A DNA stretch of 64,000 nt, taken from contig CBDEVI010000002.1 in NCBI GenBank assembly GCA_965243625.1, positions 2,356,001 through 2,420,000 of the forward strand, read 5' to 3'. Made by a program: the position numbers and the translations under genes. Positions 17,095 to 25,839 of this stretch are shown here, piece after piece; within the stretch, counting starts at the first letter, position 1, and each line of letters begins with the position of its first letter. This DNA comes from JAJECS01 sp965243625 (GTDB lineage Bacteria > Chloroflexota > UBA11872). The notes beneath the pieces are model-generated. The model did not search any database, was not told the origin of the DNA, and was given only the letters and a program-made list of their open reading frames with translations.

Positions 17095-17347
17095 GCTCTG
17101 CCGCTTCTACGGCATCGTCATCCGCATGTACTTCGACGATCACGGACCACCGCACTTTCACGCCCTATATGGTGGAGACTAAGCCCTAGTGGGTATTGAG
17201 ACTCTGGCGGTATTGCACGGACGCCTGCCGCCCCGCGCGCACGGCCTTGTGGCCGAATGGGCCGCGCTGCGCCAAGAGGAGTTGCGGGAAGCCTGGGAAC
17301 GCGCCCGCCGTCTCGAAGCGCCAGGGAAAATCGCCCCGCTTGAATAA
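17087..17347 (+). pseudogene. DUF4160 gene with an in-frame TAA
   Basis: Starting at GTG 17087 (overlapping the DUF2442 stop), the frame reads VPELCRFYGIVIRMYFDDHGPPHFHALYGGD, then TAA at 17180-17182. It continues ALVGIETLAVLHGRLPPRA through LEAPGKIAPLE to TAA at 17345-17347. The two halves together are a full-length DUF4160 protein including the PPHFHA motif and the C-terminal helix ending KIxPLE. The stop sits where most members have a Glu codon, so a single GAA to TAA change would explain it. It is therefore a recent nonsense pseudogene, unless the stop is read through. Confidence 0.82.
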
Positions 17348-17396
17348 GCCGCGCGCGCGGCAGACCTAGCGAAATCTCAGTCACCGGAGGATCCTC

Positions 17397-17852
17397 ATGG
17401 CCTGGAAACACCCAAGCGAACTAGACAACACGGAGGAGCTGGAAGAAGGCTGCGACATCGCCCTCGATTTCGAGCGGTTCTTCTCCGCCAGCGGCCAGGG
17501 CGTGCTGCCGGTCGTGGCCCAGGATGTCGACTCCCACGACGTGCTGGTGCTGGCGCACGTGAACAAAGCTGCCCTCGACTACACCCTGCGCGAGCGCGTG
17601 GCGGCGTTTTGGAGCCTTTCGCGAGACCGCCTGTGGATCAAGGGCGAAACGTCCGGCAACCAACTGGACATGGTCGACGTGCGCGTGAACTGCGAGCAGA
17701 ACTCGCTGCTGTATCTCGTCCGCCTGCGCAAGGGCGGCGTGTGCCACACCCTGGAGGACGGGGAGGCGCGGCACAGTTGCTACTACCGCCGGATCGAGGG
17801 TGACCGGCTGGAGCCGGTGGCGCGCGAGCGCGGGACAAACCTGAACGACTGA
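17397..17852 (+). CDS. hisI: Phosphoribosyl-AMP cyclohydrolase-like protein (HisI family)
   Basis: 151 residues behind a GGAGG ribosome site. The HisI core is clear: LVLAHVNKAALDYTLRERVAAFWSLSRDRLWIKGETSGN, then VNCEQNSLLYLV and GGVCHT...HSCYYRRI. HisI opens the purine ring of PR-AMP in histidine synthesis. The three cysteines C99, C116 and the Cys of HSCYY, which bind zinc in the family, are present. The usual magnesium-binding DCDxD is N98-C99-E100-Q101-N102 here. It may be a divergent but active subfamily or have a different substrate. No other his gene is nearby. Confidence 0.75.
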   Translation: MAWKHPSELDNTEELEEGCDIALDFERFFSASGQGVLPVVAQDVDSHDVLVLAHVNKAALDYTLRERVAAFWSLSRDRLWIKGETSGNQLDMVDVRVNCEQNSLLYLVRLRKGGVCHTLEDGEARHSCYYRRIEGDRLEPVARERGTNLND

Positions 17853-17860
17853 CGCGCGTT

Positions 17861-17890
17861 TCGGTGGCCCACGCTGCGTGCAGCGTGGGA
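17861..17890. repeat. GTGGCCCACGCTGC hairpin (dispersed)
   Basis: CCCACGCTGC/GCAGCGTGGG stem with a 2-base centre, preceded by TCGGTGG, located just after the hisI-like gene. It is almost identical to the copy at 3015-3042 and may serve as a transcript-ending hairpin here, but no T-run follows. Confidence 0.75.
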
Positions 17891-17969
17891 CTTCCGCGGC
17901 TGGAGCTGCTAGCAGGTATCGACGGCGGCATAGACTTGCCCTCAAACCGCTGTCGCAACACCTCGACTC

Positions 17970-18815
17970 ATGCCCACGTCCGACATGCCACCCGAAATCG
18001 CCAAATACATCGGCGAAGACCAGTTCGGTCCGGCCTACCAGATCATGCTGGCCGGCGACGCCCATGCCCCGGGATCGGTCGACCGGGTGCTTTGGCAACG
18101 CATGGTCCGGCTAGACCCAGCGACCGCCAACTACCTCTATGGGTCCTACACGCCCACCACGCTGCGCTACCGCTCCGGATCTCGTCCCGAGTTGGAGCGG
18201 TTCCTTCGCGCGGCGACCGCCGGCGCCAGGGACCCCGAGGCGATTGTCGACGGCATCGCCCGGTGGTGCGCCGACATTGCAGAGGCCGCCGACGAACTGA
18301 GCCTCGACGATCTCCGGATGGGCGGCACCGAGGAGGCCATCGTCAAACGCGGCACCGACTGGTGCACCGATTTGTCCCGGGTTGGCTGCGTCCTATGCCA
18401 GGTCGCCGGATTGCCGGCCAGGTTGGTGGGCCTCTTCAACACCGCGGCGGCCTACAGCGGCCATGTGATCGTCGAAGTGCTGCGCCAAGGACGCTGGGGC
18501 TGCGTCGATGTCGTGAACGGGGTCGTCTACCGCCACGATGGCGGCGCCCCGGCATCGGCGTGGGAGCTCCAGCGCGCCCCGCAGCTGATCGCCGCCCACC
18601 GGCGGCTCCACGGAGGCTACGGCTCGCCGGCGCAGTTCCTGGGCGTGGCCATCGTCAACTACTTCGTGTGGGAGGCCGACCGCTACGACTTCACGGTCAG
18701 CGGGCTCAACTCCTACACCCGATCGATCCTGGAGCAGTCCATGCGCGGCTGGCCGGACGGCCTCCGCTGGCTGCACGGCGAGGATGAGTTGCCACCGACG
18801 AAGCGGACGCCGTAG
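17970..18815 (+). CDS. Transglutaminase-like cysteine protein
   Basis: 281 residues, no signal peptide. A transglutaminase/peptide-N-glycanase core spans residues about 125-190. The catalytic triad candidates are Cys132 in DWCTDLSRVGCVLCQVAG, His165 in AYSGHVIVEV and Asp180 in WGCVDVVNG. This family includes cysteine proteases and protein-modifying enzymes. The LPARLVGLFN stretch is the usual segment after the catalytic helix. The N-terminal 100 residues are unassigned. Substrate and partners cannot be told from the neighbours. Confidence 0.72.
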   Translation: MPTSDMPPEIAKYIGEDQFGPAYQIMLAGDAHAPGSVDRVLWQRMVRLDPATANYLYGSYTPTTLRYRSGSRPELERFLRAATAGARDPEAIVDGIARWCADIAEAADELSLDDLRMGGTEEAIVKRGTDWCTDLSRVGCVLCQVAGLPARLVGLFNTAAAYSGHVIVEVLRQGRWGCVDVVNGVVYRHDGGAPASAWELQRAPQLIAAHRRLHGGYGSPAQFLGVAIVNYFVWEADRYDFTVSGLNSYTRSILEQSMRGWPDGLRWLHGEDELPPTKRTP

Positions 18816-18916
18816 TCGCAGAGCGCACCGTCCCGCTGAGCCGGCGGGCCTTGACTCCCCAGCCTTATTCGTAGGTGGGACGCCGGGCAACGGCTTGACC
18901 AATACTGTGACGAGGA

Positions 18917-19288
18917 GTGGAGGTTCCGACTTTGGAGAAGCCGTTGCGAAAGCGCCGGAGCCTCGGTTCGCTGACCGCCGCGCTCGACCAGGCAACGACA
19001 AAGCAGGCGATGGCTCGAGCTCACTTCGACCTGGCCCTCTTCCACGACAACAACGGGCGGGAAGCCCAGGCAATCCCCCATTACCGAAACGCGCTCGCAC
19101 TCGGCATCGATCCGGGCTTAGAGGCAGAGGCGTACGCCTGGCTGGCGAGCAGCTTGTTCAAGACCGGCTCTCATACGGAGGCCAGCAGCAGCGCGCATCA
19201 CGCCCTTTGCCTCACGCAGGACCCGGAACTCAAAGGGTTCCTGGTCCGGCTGCTTCGACGTATCGAGCGCGCTGCAAGCAAGCCATAG
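18917..19288 (+). CDS. Small TPR-like helical protein
   Basis: 123 residues, GTG start. After a basic N-terminus (EKPLRKRRSLGS) the sequence shows TPR-like helix pairs: AMARAHFDLALFHDNNGREAQAIPHYRNALALGIDPGLEAEAYAWLASSLFKTGSHTEASSSAHHALCL. It thus resembles two to three tetratricopeptide repeats, a protein-protein interaction scaffold. It overlaps nothing and converges with the adenosine deaminase gene. Partner unknown. Confidence 0.65.
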   Translation: MEVPTLEKPLRKRRSLGSLTAALDQATTKQAMARAHFDLALFHDNNGREAQAIPHYRNALALGIDPGLEAEAYAWLASSLFKTGSHTEASSSAHHALCLTQDPELKGFLVRLLRRIERAASKP

Positions 19289-19298
19289 TTGGGCGCGT

Positions 19299-20255
19299 CT
19301 ACCTGCTGCGGCTGGCGAGCGCCGCCACGCGAATACCGTCTAGCTCCTCAGCCGTGAAAACCCCGGCCCGGAACAGGTTCAAGTATTCGTCCGAGACGCT
19401 TTGCCCAAACACCGTCAGATCGTCGGAGTTCACCGTCACCGCGACGCCGTGGTCGTGGAGCCGGCGGATCGGATGGCCCGCGAGGTCTCCCACCACGCCC
19501 AGCATCACGTTGCTGGTCGGACAGACATTGAGTCGCACGCTCCTGTCCGCGAGCCACCGCATGACGTCGGCGCTGTCGGCGGCGGCGATGCCGTGCTGCA
19601 CCTCGTCGAGGTCCAACACCTCGACCGTTCGTCGGACGTCTTCGGCGCTGCCGAACTCGCCCACGTGCGCCTTGAGCAGCATTCCCTGGGCGCGCGCCTG
19701 CGCGTAGAGCGGCTGCACATCCTCGGGGGCGCAGGCGTCCTCGGTGCTGTAGAGATCAATCGAGGTAAAGAAGTCGGACGCCACGGCCTCGGCGGCGTGG
19801 TCCATGAGTGTGGCGTTGGATGGGTAGCGTCGCGAGATGCCGAGCTCCGGCCGCAGCCGAATGCAGTCCTGGAACTGCTCGACCAATGACCGAATGAAGC
19901 GGAGATGGCCGTCGAGGCCGTCCGAGTAGCGGGGCGCCGGCCAGATATCGAAGCTCATCTCGAACACGGACACGCCGTCGTCGACGGCATCGGCCACGGC
20001 CACCTCAGCCGCAAGCTCCGCGCCTTCAACGGTGCCGACATGGGGATCGATGGCCAGCCGCAGGTACTCCTGGAACTCCCCCAGGCCGTTCATGCGGCTC
20101 GGCGGTCTCAGCAGCGCGTGGCCAAGCCGTCGCTCGAGGCTCTCGATGCGGGCGCTGATGTACCCGTGCGCGTGGAGGTCGGTCTTCGGAAAGCTTCTAA
20201 CAGCCGCGGCATCGCCGGCGCGCAGCGCCTCCGCGAAGCCTTCGCCGGCGCCCAT
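19299..20255 (-). CDS. Adenosine deaminase family protein
   Basis: 318 residues from ATG 20255; upstream in-frame codons give non-family residues. Metal and catalytic motifs are in order: KTDLHAHGY (HxH zinc ligands), LLKAHVGEFG (zinc His and catalytic Glu), VQHGIAAADS (His) and CPTSNVMLGVVGDLAGHP, with VAVTVNSDDLTVFG giving the final Asp-Asp pair. The family hydrolytically deaminates adenosine or related purines. The first motif carries HAHG rather than HLHG, a feature of ADA-like subfamilies with other substrates. It lies downstream of an aldo/keto reductase gene on the same strand, with a strong hairpin in between. Confidence 0.82.
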   Translation of the reverse strand: MGAGEGFAEALRAGDAAAVRSFPKTDLHAHGYISARIESLERRLGHALLRPPSRMNGLGEFQEYLRLAIDPHVGTVEGAELAAEVAVADAVDDGVSVFEMSFDIWPAPRYSDGLDGHLRFIRSLVEQFQDCIRLRPELGISRRYPSNATLMDHAAEAVASDFFTSIDLYSTEDACAPEDVQPLYAQARAQGMLLKAHVGEFGSAEDVRRTVEVLDLDEVQHGIAAADSADVMRWLADRSVRLNVCPTSNVMLGVVGDLAGHPIRRLHDHGVAVTVNSDDLTVFGQSVSDEYLNLFRAGVFTAEELDGIRVAALASRSR

Positions 20256-20375
20256 TCGCCCATAACTCCAGCGATCGGCCGATTCAGACCACCATAGCCC
20301 CGTGACTCGAGCCGCCGTGGGTACTGGGTGATTCCTACACCCGACCCACATCGATCGGGCGCCGCGCACGTGCTT

Positions 20376-20404
20376 CCCGGGCTGCACGCAGCCCGGGCCA
20401 CCGG
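20376..20404. repeat. CCCGGGCTGC hairpin (dispersed family, inverted orientation)
   Basis: CCCGGGCTGC-AC-GCAGCCCGGG followed by CCACCGG. It is the reverse-orientation relative of the hairpins at 3015 and 17861. It lies between the aldo/keto reductase and adenosine deaminase genes and could separate their transcription. Confidence 0.7.
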
Positions 20405-20423
20405 ACGCCGCCTCTGACGCGAG

Positions 20424-21326
20424 CTAGCCTGCGCTCTCGGGCCTCTCGCCGATGGCATCCAGCCGGCGCTTGGCCTCGGCGTAGACATCCGGGGCCAGGG
20501 GACCGCGCCGCTCCGTCTCCAGGTTTTCCCGCAGGTGGGCCGGGTTCTTGGTGCCCACGATGATCGTGTGCACGTCCGGGTGGCTCAGCGTGTAGCGCAG
20601 CATGAAGGCCGTGCGGCTCTCGCCTTCGGCGCGCAGCTCGTCAAGATTGGCCTGCTCGAATTTGTCCCAGGCATCGGCCCGGCCGCCGCCTTCGCCCGGC
20701 TCGCCCTTCTGCACGCCCCCGCGGATCACGGTCCCGATCCCGGCTTGAGCCGACGCGCTGATCCACGCCTCGTGCTCGCGGTTGAGCGCCGAATAGGGAA
20801 TCTGAAAGAGATCGAACGACCCCCACTCAACGAAGGTCGGCAGGTTCGGCACCGAGGTCGACGTCGCGATGTGCCGTACCTTGCCCTGCTCGCGCATGGC
20901 GTTCAGCGTGTCCACCACGCCCTCGCGCTCGCACTCCTCGACGGACGCGCCGTGCAGCTGCATCACGTCGACGTAGTCGGTCCGCAGCAACTCCAGGCTC
21001 TGCTCCAGCCCGCGCATCAGGTTCTCGCGCGTCCAGACGTGCTGACCGCCGGCGGGTCCCACGCAGCCGCACTTGGTGGCCAGGAAATACTCGTCCCGAC
21101 GGTCGGCGATGAACCGGCCGATCAGCTCCTCACTCCGCCCGTAGTCGTTGGACGTGTCGATATAGGTGATCCCGGCGTCGAGCACCGCCGCGAGGATGGC
21201 CTCCGCCTCGGCATCGCTGGTGGGGCGCCCGCGCGTCCCGCCGCGGATTTCCATCGCGCCGAATCCCAGGCGCGTCACTTCCAGACCCGTTCGTCCCAAC
21301 GTCGCGGTCGCCAGTTGCTCGGCCAT
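20424..21326 (-). CDS. Aldo/keto reductase
   Basis: 300 residues from ATG 21326, with a GGAGAAG ribosome site. The (beta/alpha)8 family is recognised from LGRTGLEVTRLGFGAMEI, YIDTSNDYGRSEELIGRFI (catalytic Asp and Tyr), LATKCG (catalytic Lys), DYVDVMQLHGAS (catalytic His position) and the NADPH site TIIVGTKNPAHLREN. It reduces aldehydes or ketones with NADPH; substrate unknown. The motifs are complete, so it should be active. Confidence 0.88.
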   Translation of the reverse strand: MAEQLATATLGRTGLEVTRLGFGAMEIRGGTRGRPTSDAEAEAILAAVLDAGITYIDTSNDYGRSEELIGRFIADRRDEYFLATKCGCVGPAGGQHVWTRENLMRGLEQSLELLRTDYVDVMQLHGASVEECEREGVVDTLNAMREQGKVRHIATSTSVPNLPTFVEWGSFDLFQIPYSALNREHEAWISASAQAGIGTVIRGGVQKGEPGEGGGRADAWDKFEQANLDELRAEGESRTAFMLRYTLSHPDVHTIIVGTKNPAHLRENLETERRGPLAPDVYAEAKRRLDAIGERPESAG

Positions 21327-21419
21327 GACTTCTCCAATGGTGTGGTGCGTCGCTCGCCGGACTCGGCTCACGGTACCCCGCACGACCTGACTCCCGCGCA
21401 CCGCTCACGGCCATCCCTC

Positions 21420-21551
21420 GTCACCCCGGCGAAAGCCGGGGGCCAGGGTCGTGGCAACGACCAAGACGCGGCACGGCCGCGCTCGGGGGCACTGGATACC
21501 GGCCCCATATCAAGTACGGGACAGACTCTCCGCCGGAGTAACGGACGGGGG
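21420..21551. repeat. Two copies of the GTCATTCC-type repeat, one interrupted
   Basis: 21421-21448 holds GTCACCCCGGCGAAAGCCGGGGGCC, a member of the common family with CCGGCGAAAGCCGG hairpin. 21498-21541, read on the minus strand, holds TCCGGCGGAGAGTCTGTCCCGTACTTGATATGGGG..., the same family interrupted by the CCTGCCCCGTACTTGAT module. They lie just 3' of the relA gene stop. Confidence 0.7.
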
Positions 21552-21554
21552 TGA

Positions 21555-23948
21555 CTACCGCGCCCGCGCCCCCTCGCGCGAGACCGCGATCACGCCGCGG
21601 ACGGTCTCGATGCGCCGCAGCAGGCGGGCCAGCTGGGCCACGCTGCGCAGCGCCACGGTGAGCCGGAAGGTGGCCTCGTGCCGCCGGTTGGTGCGCACCG
21701 ACATGGTGGCAATGTTGAGTCCTTCTTCGCGGATGATCCCCGTGATGTCGTGCGTCAGCCCTTCGCGGTCGTGCGCCACCACGCGGATGCTGACCGGCAG
21801 GCTTTGCGTGTCGTCCTCGATCCAGCGCACCGGCACCCGCGCGTCGGTCTCGCCCGCCAGCTCGCGGCACGTGCGCCGGTGCACCTCCACCGCGCCGTTC
21901 TTGGCCACGCCTTCGATGCGTCGGCCGAGCCTCGGCGTGCAGCAGCTCGCCAGTCGGACGGGAAGGTCGGTATCCGTCTCGACCAGCCGGTCGGCCCACG
22001 ACACGGGCACCAGGCGCTCGGGCTCGGACACGTTGCGCACGTTGGCGCAGCTGCGGCGGTGGATGCTGACCCCGTGGCCGCGGGTGATGAACCCCACGAT
22101 GTCGTCGCCGGGCAGCGGATGGCAGCAGGCCGCCACGCGCGTGAGCAGATTGCCCGCGCCCAGCACGTTGACCAGCGGCTGCACCTCGCGCCGCTCGTCC
22201 GGTTCCAGCATTTCCGGCAGCTCCGGCTCCGCCACCTCCGGGGTGAGCCGTAGCCGCGTCACGACCTGGTGCACCGTGGTGGCGCCGTAGCCCACGCCGG
22301 CCAGCAGGCTCTCGACGTCCAGGTAGCCGAGCGCGGTGGCGATCGCCTTCAGATCGGCGTCCGGCACGTTCGCGACCCCGCCCTGACCCACGCGCCGCAA
22401 CTCCCGGTCGAGCAACGCGCGGCCCGAGACGACGTTTTCGGCCTTTTCGTGCCGCTTGAACCAGCGGCGAATCTTGTCGCGGGCATGCGCCGTGCGCACT
22501 TGCGACAGCCACGCCCGGCTGGGCCCCTTGCTGCTGGTGCTGGTCAGAATCTCCACCACGTCGCCGTTCTCCAGCTCGTGGTCCAGCGGCACGAGGCGGC
22601 GGTTGACCTTGGCCCCGATGCAGGAGTGGCCCACGTCGCTGTGGATGCGATAGGCAAAGTCCAGCGGCGTGCTGCCTATGGGAAAGTCCTTGACCTCGCC
22701 CTTGGGCGTGAAGACGAACACGGTGTCGCTGAAAAAGTCGGTCTTGACGGCGTCCACGAATGCCCCCGCCGAGTCGCCGTCCTCCTGCCAGCTGAGGATC
22801 TGCCGAATCCACGCCAGCTTGTCCAGGAAGGCCTCGGGCCCAAGCGGGCCGCCCTCCTTGTAGCGCCAGTGCGCCGCCACGCCGTACTCCGCGTTTTGGT
22901 GCATCTCGCGCGTGCGGATTTGCACCTCGACCGGCTTGCCGTCGGGCCCCAGCACGGCGGTGTGCAGGGACTGGTAGCCGTTTTCCTTGGGCGCCGATAT
23001 GTAGTCGTCGAACTCGACCGGGATATGGCGCCAGGCCCCGTGCACCACACCCAGCGCGCCATAGCAGTCCTGCTGGGAGTTCACGATCACGCGGATGGCC
23101 AGAATGTCGTAGATCGACTCGCGGTCGGCGCCCTTGCGCCGAATCTTCCGCTCGATGCTGTAGATGTGCTTGACCCGGCTCTGGATGTGGGCGTCGATGC
23201 CCGCGTCGTCCAGGCCGTGGCGCAACTGCTCCTGCACCTCGGCGATGGCGGCCTCGCGCGCGCGCCGCTCGGCCAGCAGCCAGCGGGCCAGGTCGCGGTA
23301 GCGGTCGGGGTCCAGCAGCTTGAGCGCGTAGTCCTCCAGCTGCCAGCGCCATTCCTCGATGCCCAGGCGCCCGGCCAACGGCGCGAAGATCTCCAGCGTC
23401 TCCTGCCCATACCTGGCGCGCTTCTCCGCCGAAAACACCCAGGCGGTGCGCACGTTGTGCAGCCGGTCGGCGAGCTTGATCAGCACCACGCGCACGTCGC
23501 GCGCCATGGCCAGCAGCACCTTGCGCAGGTTTTGCGCCTGCTGCTCGTCCAGGCTCGCCACGGTGACGCGCTCCAGCTTGGTCACCCCATCGACCAGTTC
23601 CGCCACTCCGCTCCCGAACTGCCGCCGGATCACCTCCAGGCTCAGGCTGGTGTCCTCGACCGCGTCGTGCAGCAGACCGGCGGCGACGGTATCGGCATCG
23701 AGGTGCAGATCGGCCACCAGCATGGCCACCGCCAGCACGTGCTGGATGTAGGGCTCGCCCGACAGCCGCTTCTGCGGCGCGTGCGCCCGCTCGGCGGCGT
23801 CGTAGGCGCGGCGGATGAGCTCGCCGGTCTCGGGCTGATCGTCGGCGGGCGTGTAGGCGGCGACCCGCTCCAGCAGCTCGTCGATGGCCAGCGCGGGCGT
23901 GTCCCCACTCACCATCGGCGCCAGGGTGGCCGTCACGGATACCGGCAT
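21555..23948 (-). CDS. relA: RelA/SpoT-type (p)ppGpp synthetase/hydrolase
   Basis: 797 residues with GGAGG ribosome site. The domains are in order. The HD hydrolase (AHAPQKRLSGEPYIQHVLAVAMLVADLHLDADTVAAGLLHDAVEDTSL, intact HD pair) covers residues about 45-200. The synthetase (KGADRESIYDILAIRVIV and YISAPKENGYQSLHTAVLGP) covers 230-370. The TGS domain (VFVFTPKGEVKDFPIGSTPLDFAYRIHSDVG) lies around 410-470, then the zinc-finger/helical region (RLASCCTPRLG) and the C-terminal ACT domain. With both catalytic domains complete it is probably bifunctional and sets the stringent-response alarmone level. It follows recJ by 12 bases, so they are likely co-transcribed. Confidence 0.95.
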   Translation of the reverse strand: MPVSVTATLAPMVSGDTPALAIDELLERVAAYTPADDQPETGELIRRAYDAAERAHAPQKRLSGEPYIQHVLAVAMLVADLHLDADTVAAGLLHDAVEDTSLSLEVIRRQFGSGVAELVDGVTKLERVTVASLDEQQAQNLRKVLLAMARDVRVVLIKLADRLHNVRTAWVFSAEKRARYGQETLEIFAPLAGRLGIEEWRWQLEDYALKLLDPDRYRDLARWLLAERRAREAAIAEVQEQLRHGLDDAGIDAHIQSRVKHIYSIERKIRRKGADRESIYDILAIRVIVNSQQDCYGALGVVHGAWRHIPVEFDDYISAPKENGYQSLHTAVLGPDGKPVEVQIRTREMHQNAEYGVAAHWRYKEGGPLGPEAFLDKLAWIRQILSWQEDGDSAGAFVDAVKTDFFSDTVFVFTPKGEVKDFPIGSTPLDFAYRIHSDVGHSCIGAKVNRRLVPLDHELENGDVVEILTSTSSKGPSRAWLSQVRTAHARDKIRRWFKRHEKAENVVSGRALLDRELRRVGQGGVANVPDADLKAIATALGYLDVESLLAGVGYGATTVHQVVTRLRLTPEVAEPELPEMLEPDERREVQPLVNVLGAGNLLTRVAACCHPLPGDDIVGFITRGHGVSIHRRSCANVRNVSEPERLVPVSWADRLVETDTDLPVRLASCCTPRLGRRIEGVAKNGAVEVHRRTCRELAGETDARVPVRWIEDDTQSLPVSIRVVAHDREGLTHDITGIIREEGLNIATMSVRTNRRHEATFRLTVALRSVAQLARLLRRIETVRGVIAVSREGARAR

Positions 23949-23960
23949 GCGACGCCTCCG

Positions 23961-25649
23961 CTAGGCCGCCGTGTGGCGGATGTCGTCGATGAGCATTTGC
24001 AGCCGCGTTTCGTCGTTGAACGTCCGCAGGTTCAGACGGAACGCGACGTCGCAGCGCCGGCCCGGCGGAAGCTCGTGGCGCAGATCCGCCTGTCCGAACC
24101 AGATGCCCTCCACATCCGCGCCCAGCTCCGCAAAGCGCAGCACGAGATGCGTCGAGCCCACGACCCGCGTTTCGTCGATGGCCACATTTTCCACCACGAA
24201 GCGCGGTTCGGCATGCGCCTCGCCGAACGGACCCAGCTGCTGGGTTAACTCATAGGTCTCCCAGGTCACGGTGCGCGGATAGACACGGCAGTCGGCGTCC
24301 AACCGCGGCTCCGCCGGCACCTGGACGCCCGCCCGCTCCAGCTCTGCCGCCAATCCGTCGCGCAGCGCATCCACGCGCTCGGGTCGCACGCTGAACCCGG
24401 CAGCCTGGGCATGCCCGCCCCAGGCGTCGAGCAAATTCGCCTGCGTTCCGAGGACATCGGCCAGCACCACGCCGTCCGGCGCCCGCGCCGATCCGCGCAC
24501 GACGCCGTTCACATGCGCCCCCACGAATGCCGGCAGCCCCGTCTGTTCCACCAGGCGGCCCGCCGCCAGCCCGACGACGCCCAGCGGAAACTCGTCACCG
24601 ATGGCAAATACCAACGGCTGCGCCGGGTCGATCTGCGCCGCGGCCGCGTCGATCACCAGCTGGGTCAAACGCCGGCGCTCGATGTTCAGATTGTCGAGCT
24701 CGTGCGCCAGCGATTCGGCCTCCACGGTGTGACCGGCTCGCAGCAGCTGCAGCGCCAGATCGGCGCGCGCCAGGCGGCCGGCGGCATTGAGCCGCGGGGC
24801 GTAGCCGAAGGCAATGTCCGCGGCGCCGACGCGTGAGACTGGGCGACGGGCGATCTCGCCCAACGCATGCAGGCCGCGGCGTTGGGTTTGGCGCAGCGCT
24901 TCGAGTCCCTCGGCCACGAACGTGCGATTCTCATCCCGCAGCGGCGCCATGTCCGCCACGGTCCCCAGGGCCACGAGATCGAGAAACTCCTCGGGATAGG
25001 GCAGCCGCTCCGGCAATTCCTCCGCCAGCGCCTGCACCAGCTTGTAGGCCACGCCCACGCCGGAGAGCCCCGGAAACGGATAGGCGCCGCCCGGCTGATT
25101 GGGGTTCAGCACCGCCGCCGCGCCGCTGTCGGCGCCGTCGCCCGGATGGTGGTCCGTGACGATGGTGTCGATCCCGTGCGACCGCGCGCGCGCAATCTCA
25201 TCGGCGCTGCCGATCCCACAGTCCACCGTCACCATGAGTCCGGGACCCTGCGCGCCGATGGCGTCAACCGCGTCGTGGTTGAGACCGTAGCCCTCGGTCA
25301 GCCGCTCCGGGATGTAGGGCGTGGCCGCGGCGCCGAGCATTTCGAAGGTCTCAAGCAGCAGCGCGGTGCCGGTGACGCCGTCGACGTCGTAGTCGCCGTA
25401 GACGTAGACGCGCTCGCCCTGCGCCAGCGCCTGCGTCACGCGAGCCACCGCCGCATCCATGCCGTCGAGCAGGTAGGGATCGTGGGGCGGCAGCGGACCG
25501 TCCAGGAACTCGCGAATCGCCGCCTCGTCGCCGTAGCCCCGGTTGTGAAGCAGCTGCACCGCCAGCGGCGGCACGTCCTCCAGCCGCGCAAACAGCTCCT
25601 TCGGCGCGCGGCGGCGAATGTCCCACGCCGCGCCCGTGAGGCTGCTCAT
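23961..25649 (-). CDS. recJ: Single-stranded-DNA exonuclease RecJ
   Basis: 562 residues from ATG 25649; the longer frame to 25772 adds residues unlike RecJ. DHH-family motifs are visible: VYVYGDYDVDGVTGTALL (motif I), VTVDCGIGSADEI (II), IDTIVTDHHPG (III, DHH) and LVALGTVADMAPL (IV). The DHHA1 domain carries the GGHAQAAGFSV glycine motif, and an OB-fold follows in the C-terminal third. RecJ degrades ssDNA 5'-3' in recombinational and mismatch repair. It sits directly upstream of relA on the same strand. Confidence 0.94.
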   Translation of the reverse strand: MSSLTGAAWDIRRRAPKELFARLEDVPPLAVQLLHNRGYGDEAAIREFLDGPLPPHDPYLLDGMDAAVARVTQALAQGERVYVYGDYDVDGVTGTALLLETFEMLGAAATPYIPERLTEGYGLNHDAVDAIGAQGPGLMVTVDCGIGSADEIARARSHGIDTIVTDHHPGDGADSGAAAVLNPNQPGGAYPFPGLSGVGVAYKLVQALAEELPERLPYPEEFLDLVALGTVADMAPLRDENRTFVAEGLEALRQTQRRGLHALGEIARRPVSRVGAADIAFGYAPRLNAAGRLARADLALQLLRAGHTVEAESLAHELDNLNIERRRLTQLVIDAAAAQIDPAQPLVFAIGDEFPLGVVGLAAGRLVEQTGLPAFVGAHVNGVVRGSARAPDGVVLADVLGTQANLLDAWGGHAQAAGFSVRPERVDALRDGLAAELERAGVQVPAEPRLDADCRVYPRTVTWETYELTQQLGPFGEAHAEPRFVVENVAIDETRVVGSTHLVLRFAELGADVEGIWFGQADLRHELPPGRRCDVAFRLNLRTFNDETRLQMLIDDIRHTAA

Positions 25650-25839
25650 GCCGAAGGGTCCAGGGGCCACACAGACCGTAGGGTACCCGCACGATGCTCC
25701 TGCCGACCTGCCAATCCCGCCCGTCGTGCCCCGGGTGCGTCTGGGTGATGTCCGGCAATTGCACCCTCTCAACCTCTAGCGCTTCTCGGTTTGAGTAAAC
25801 TGGGCGCCGCGAACGCCCCTGGACTCTCGCCTGGACGCT

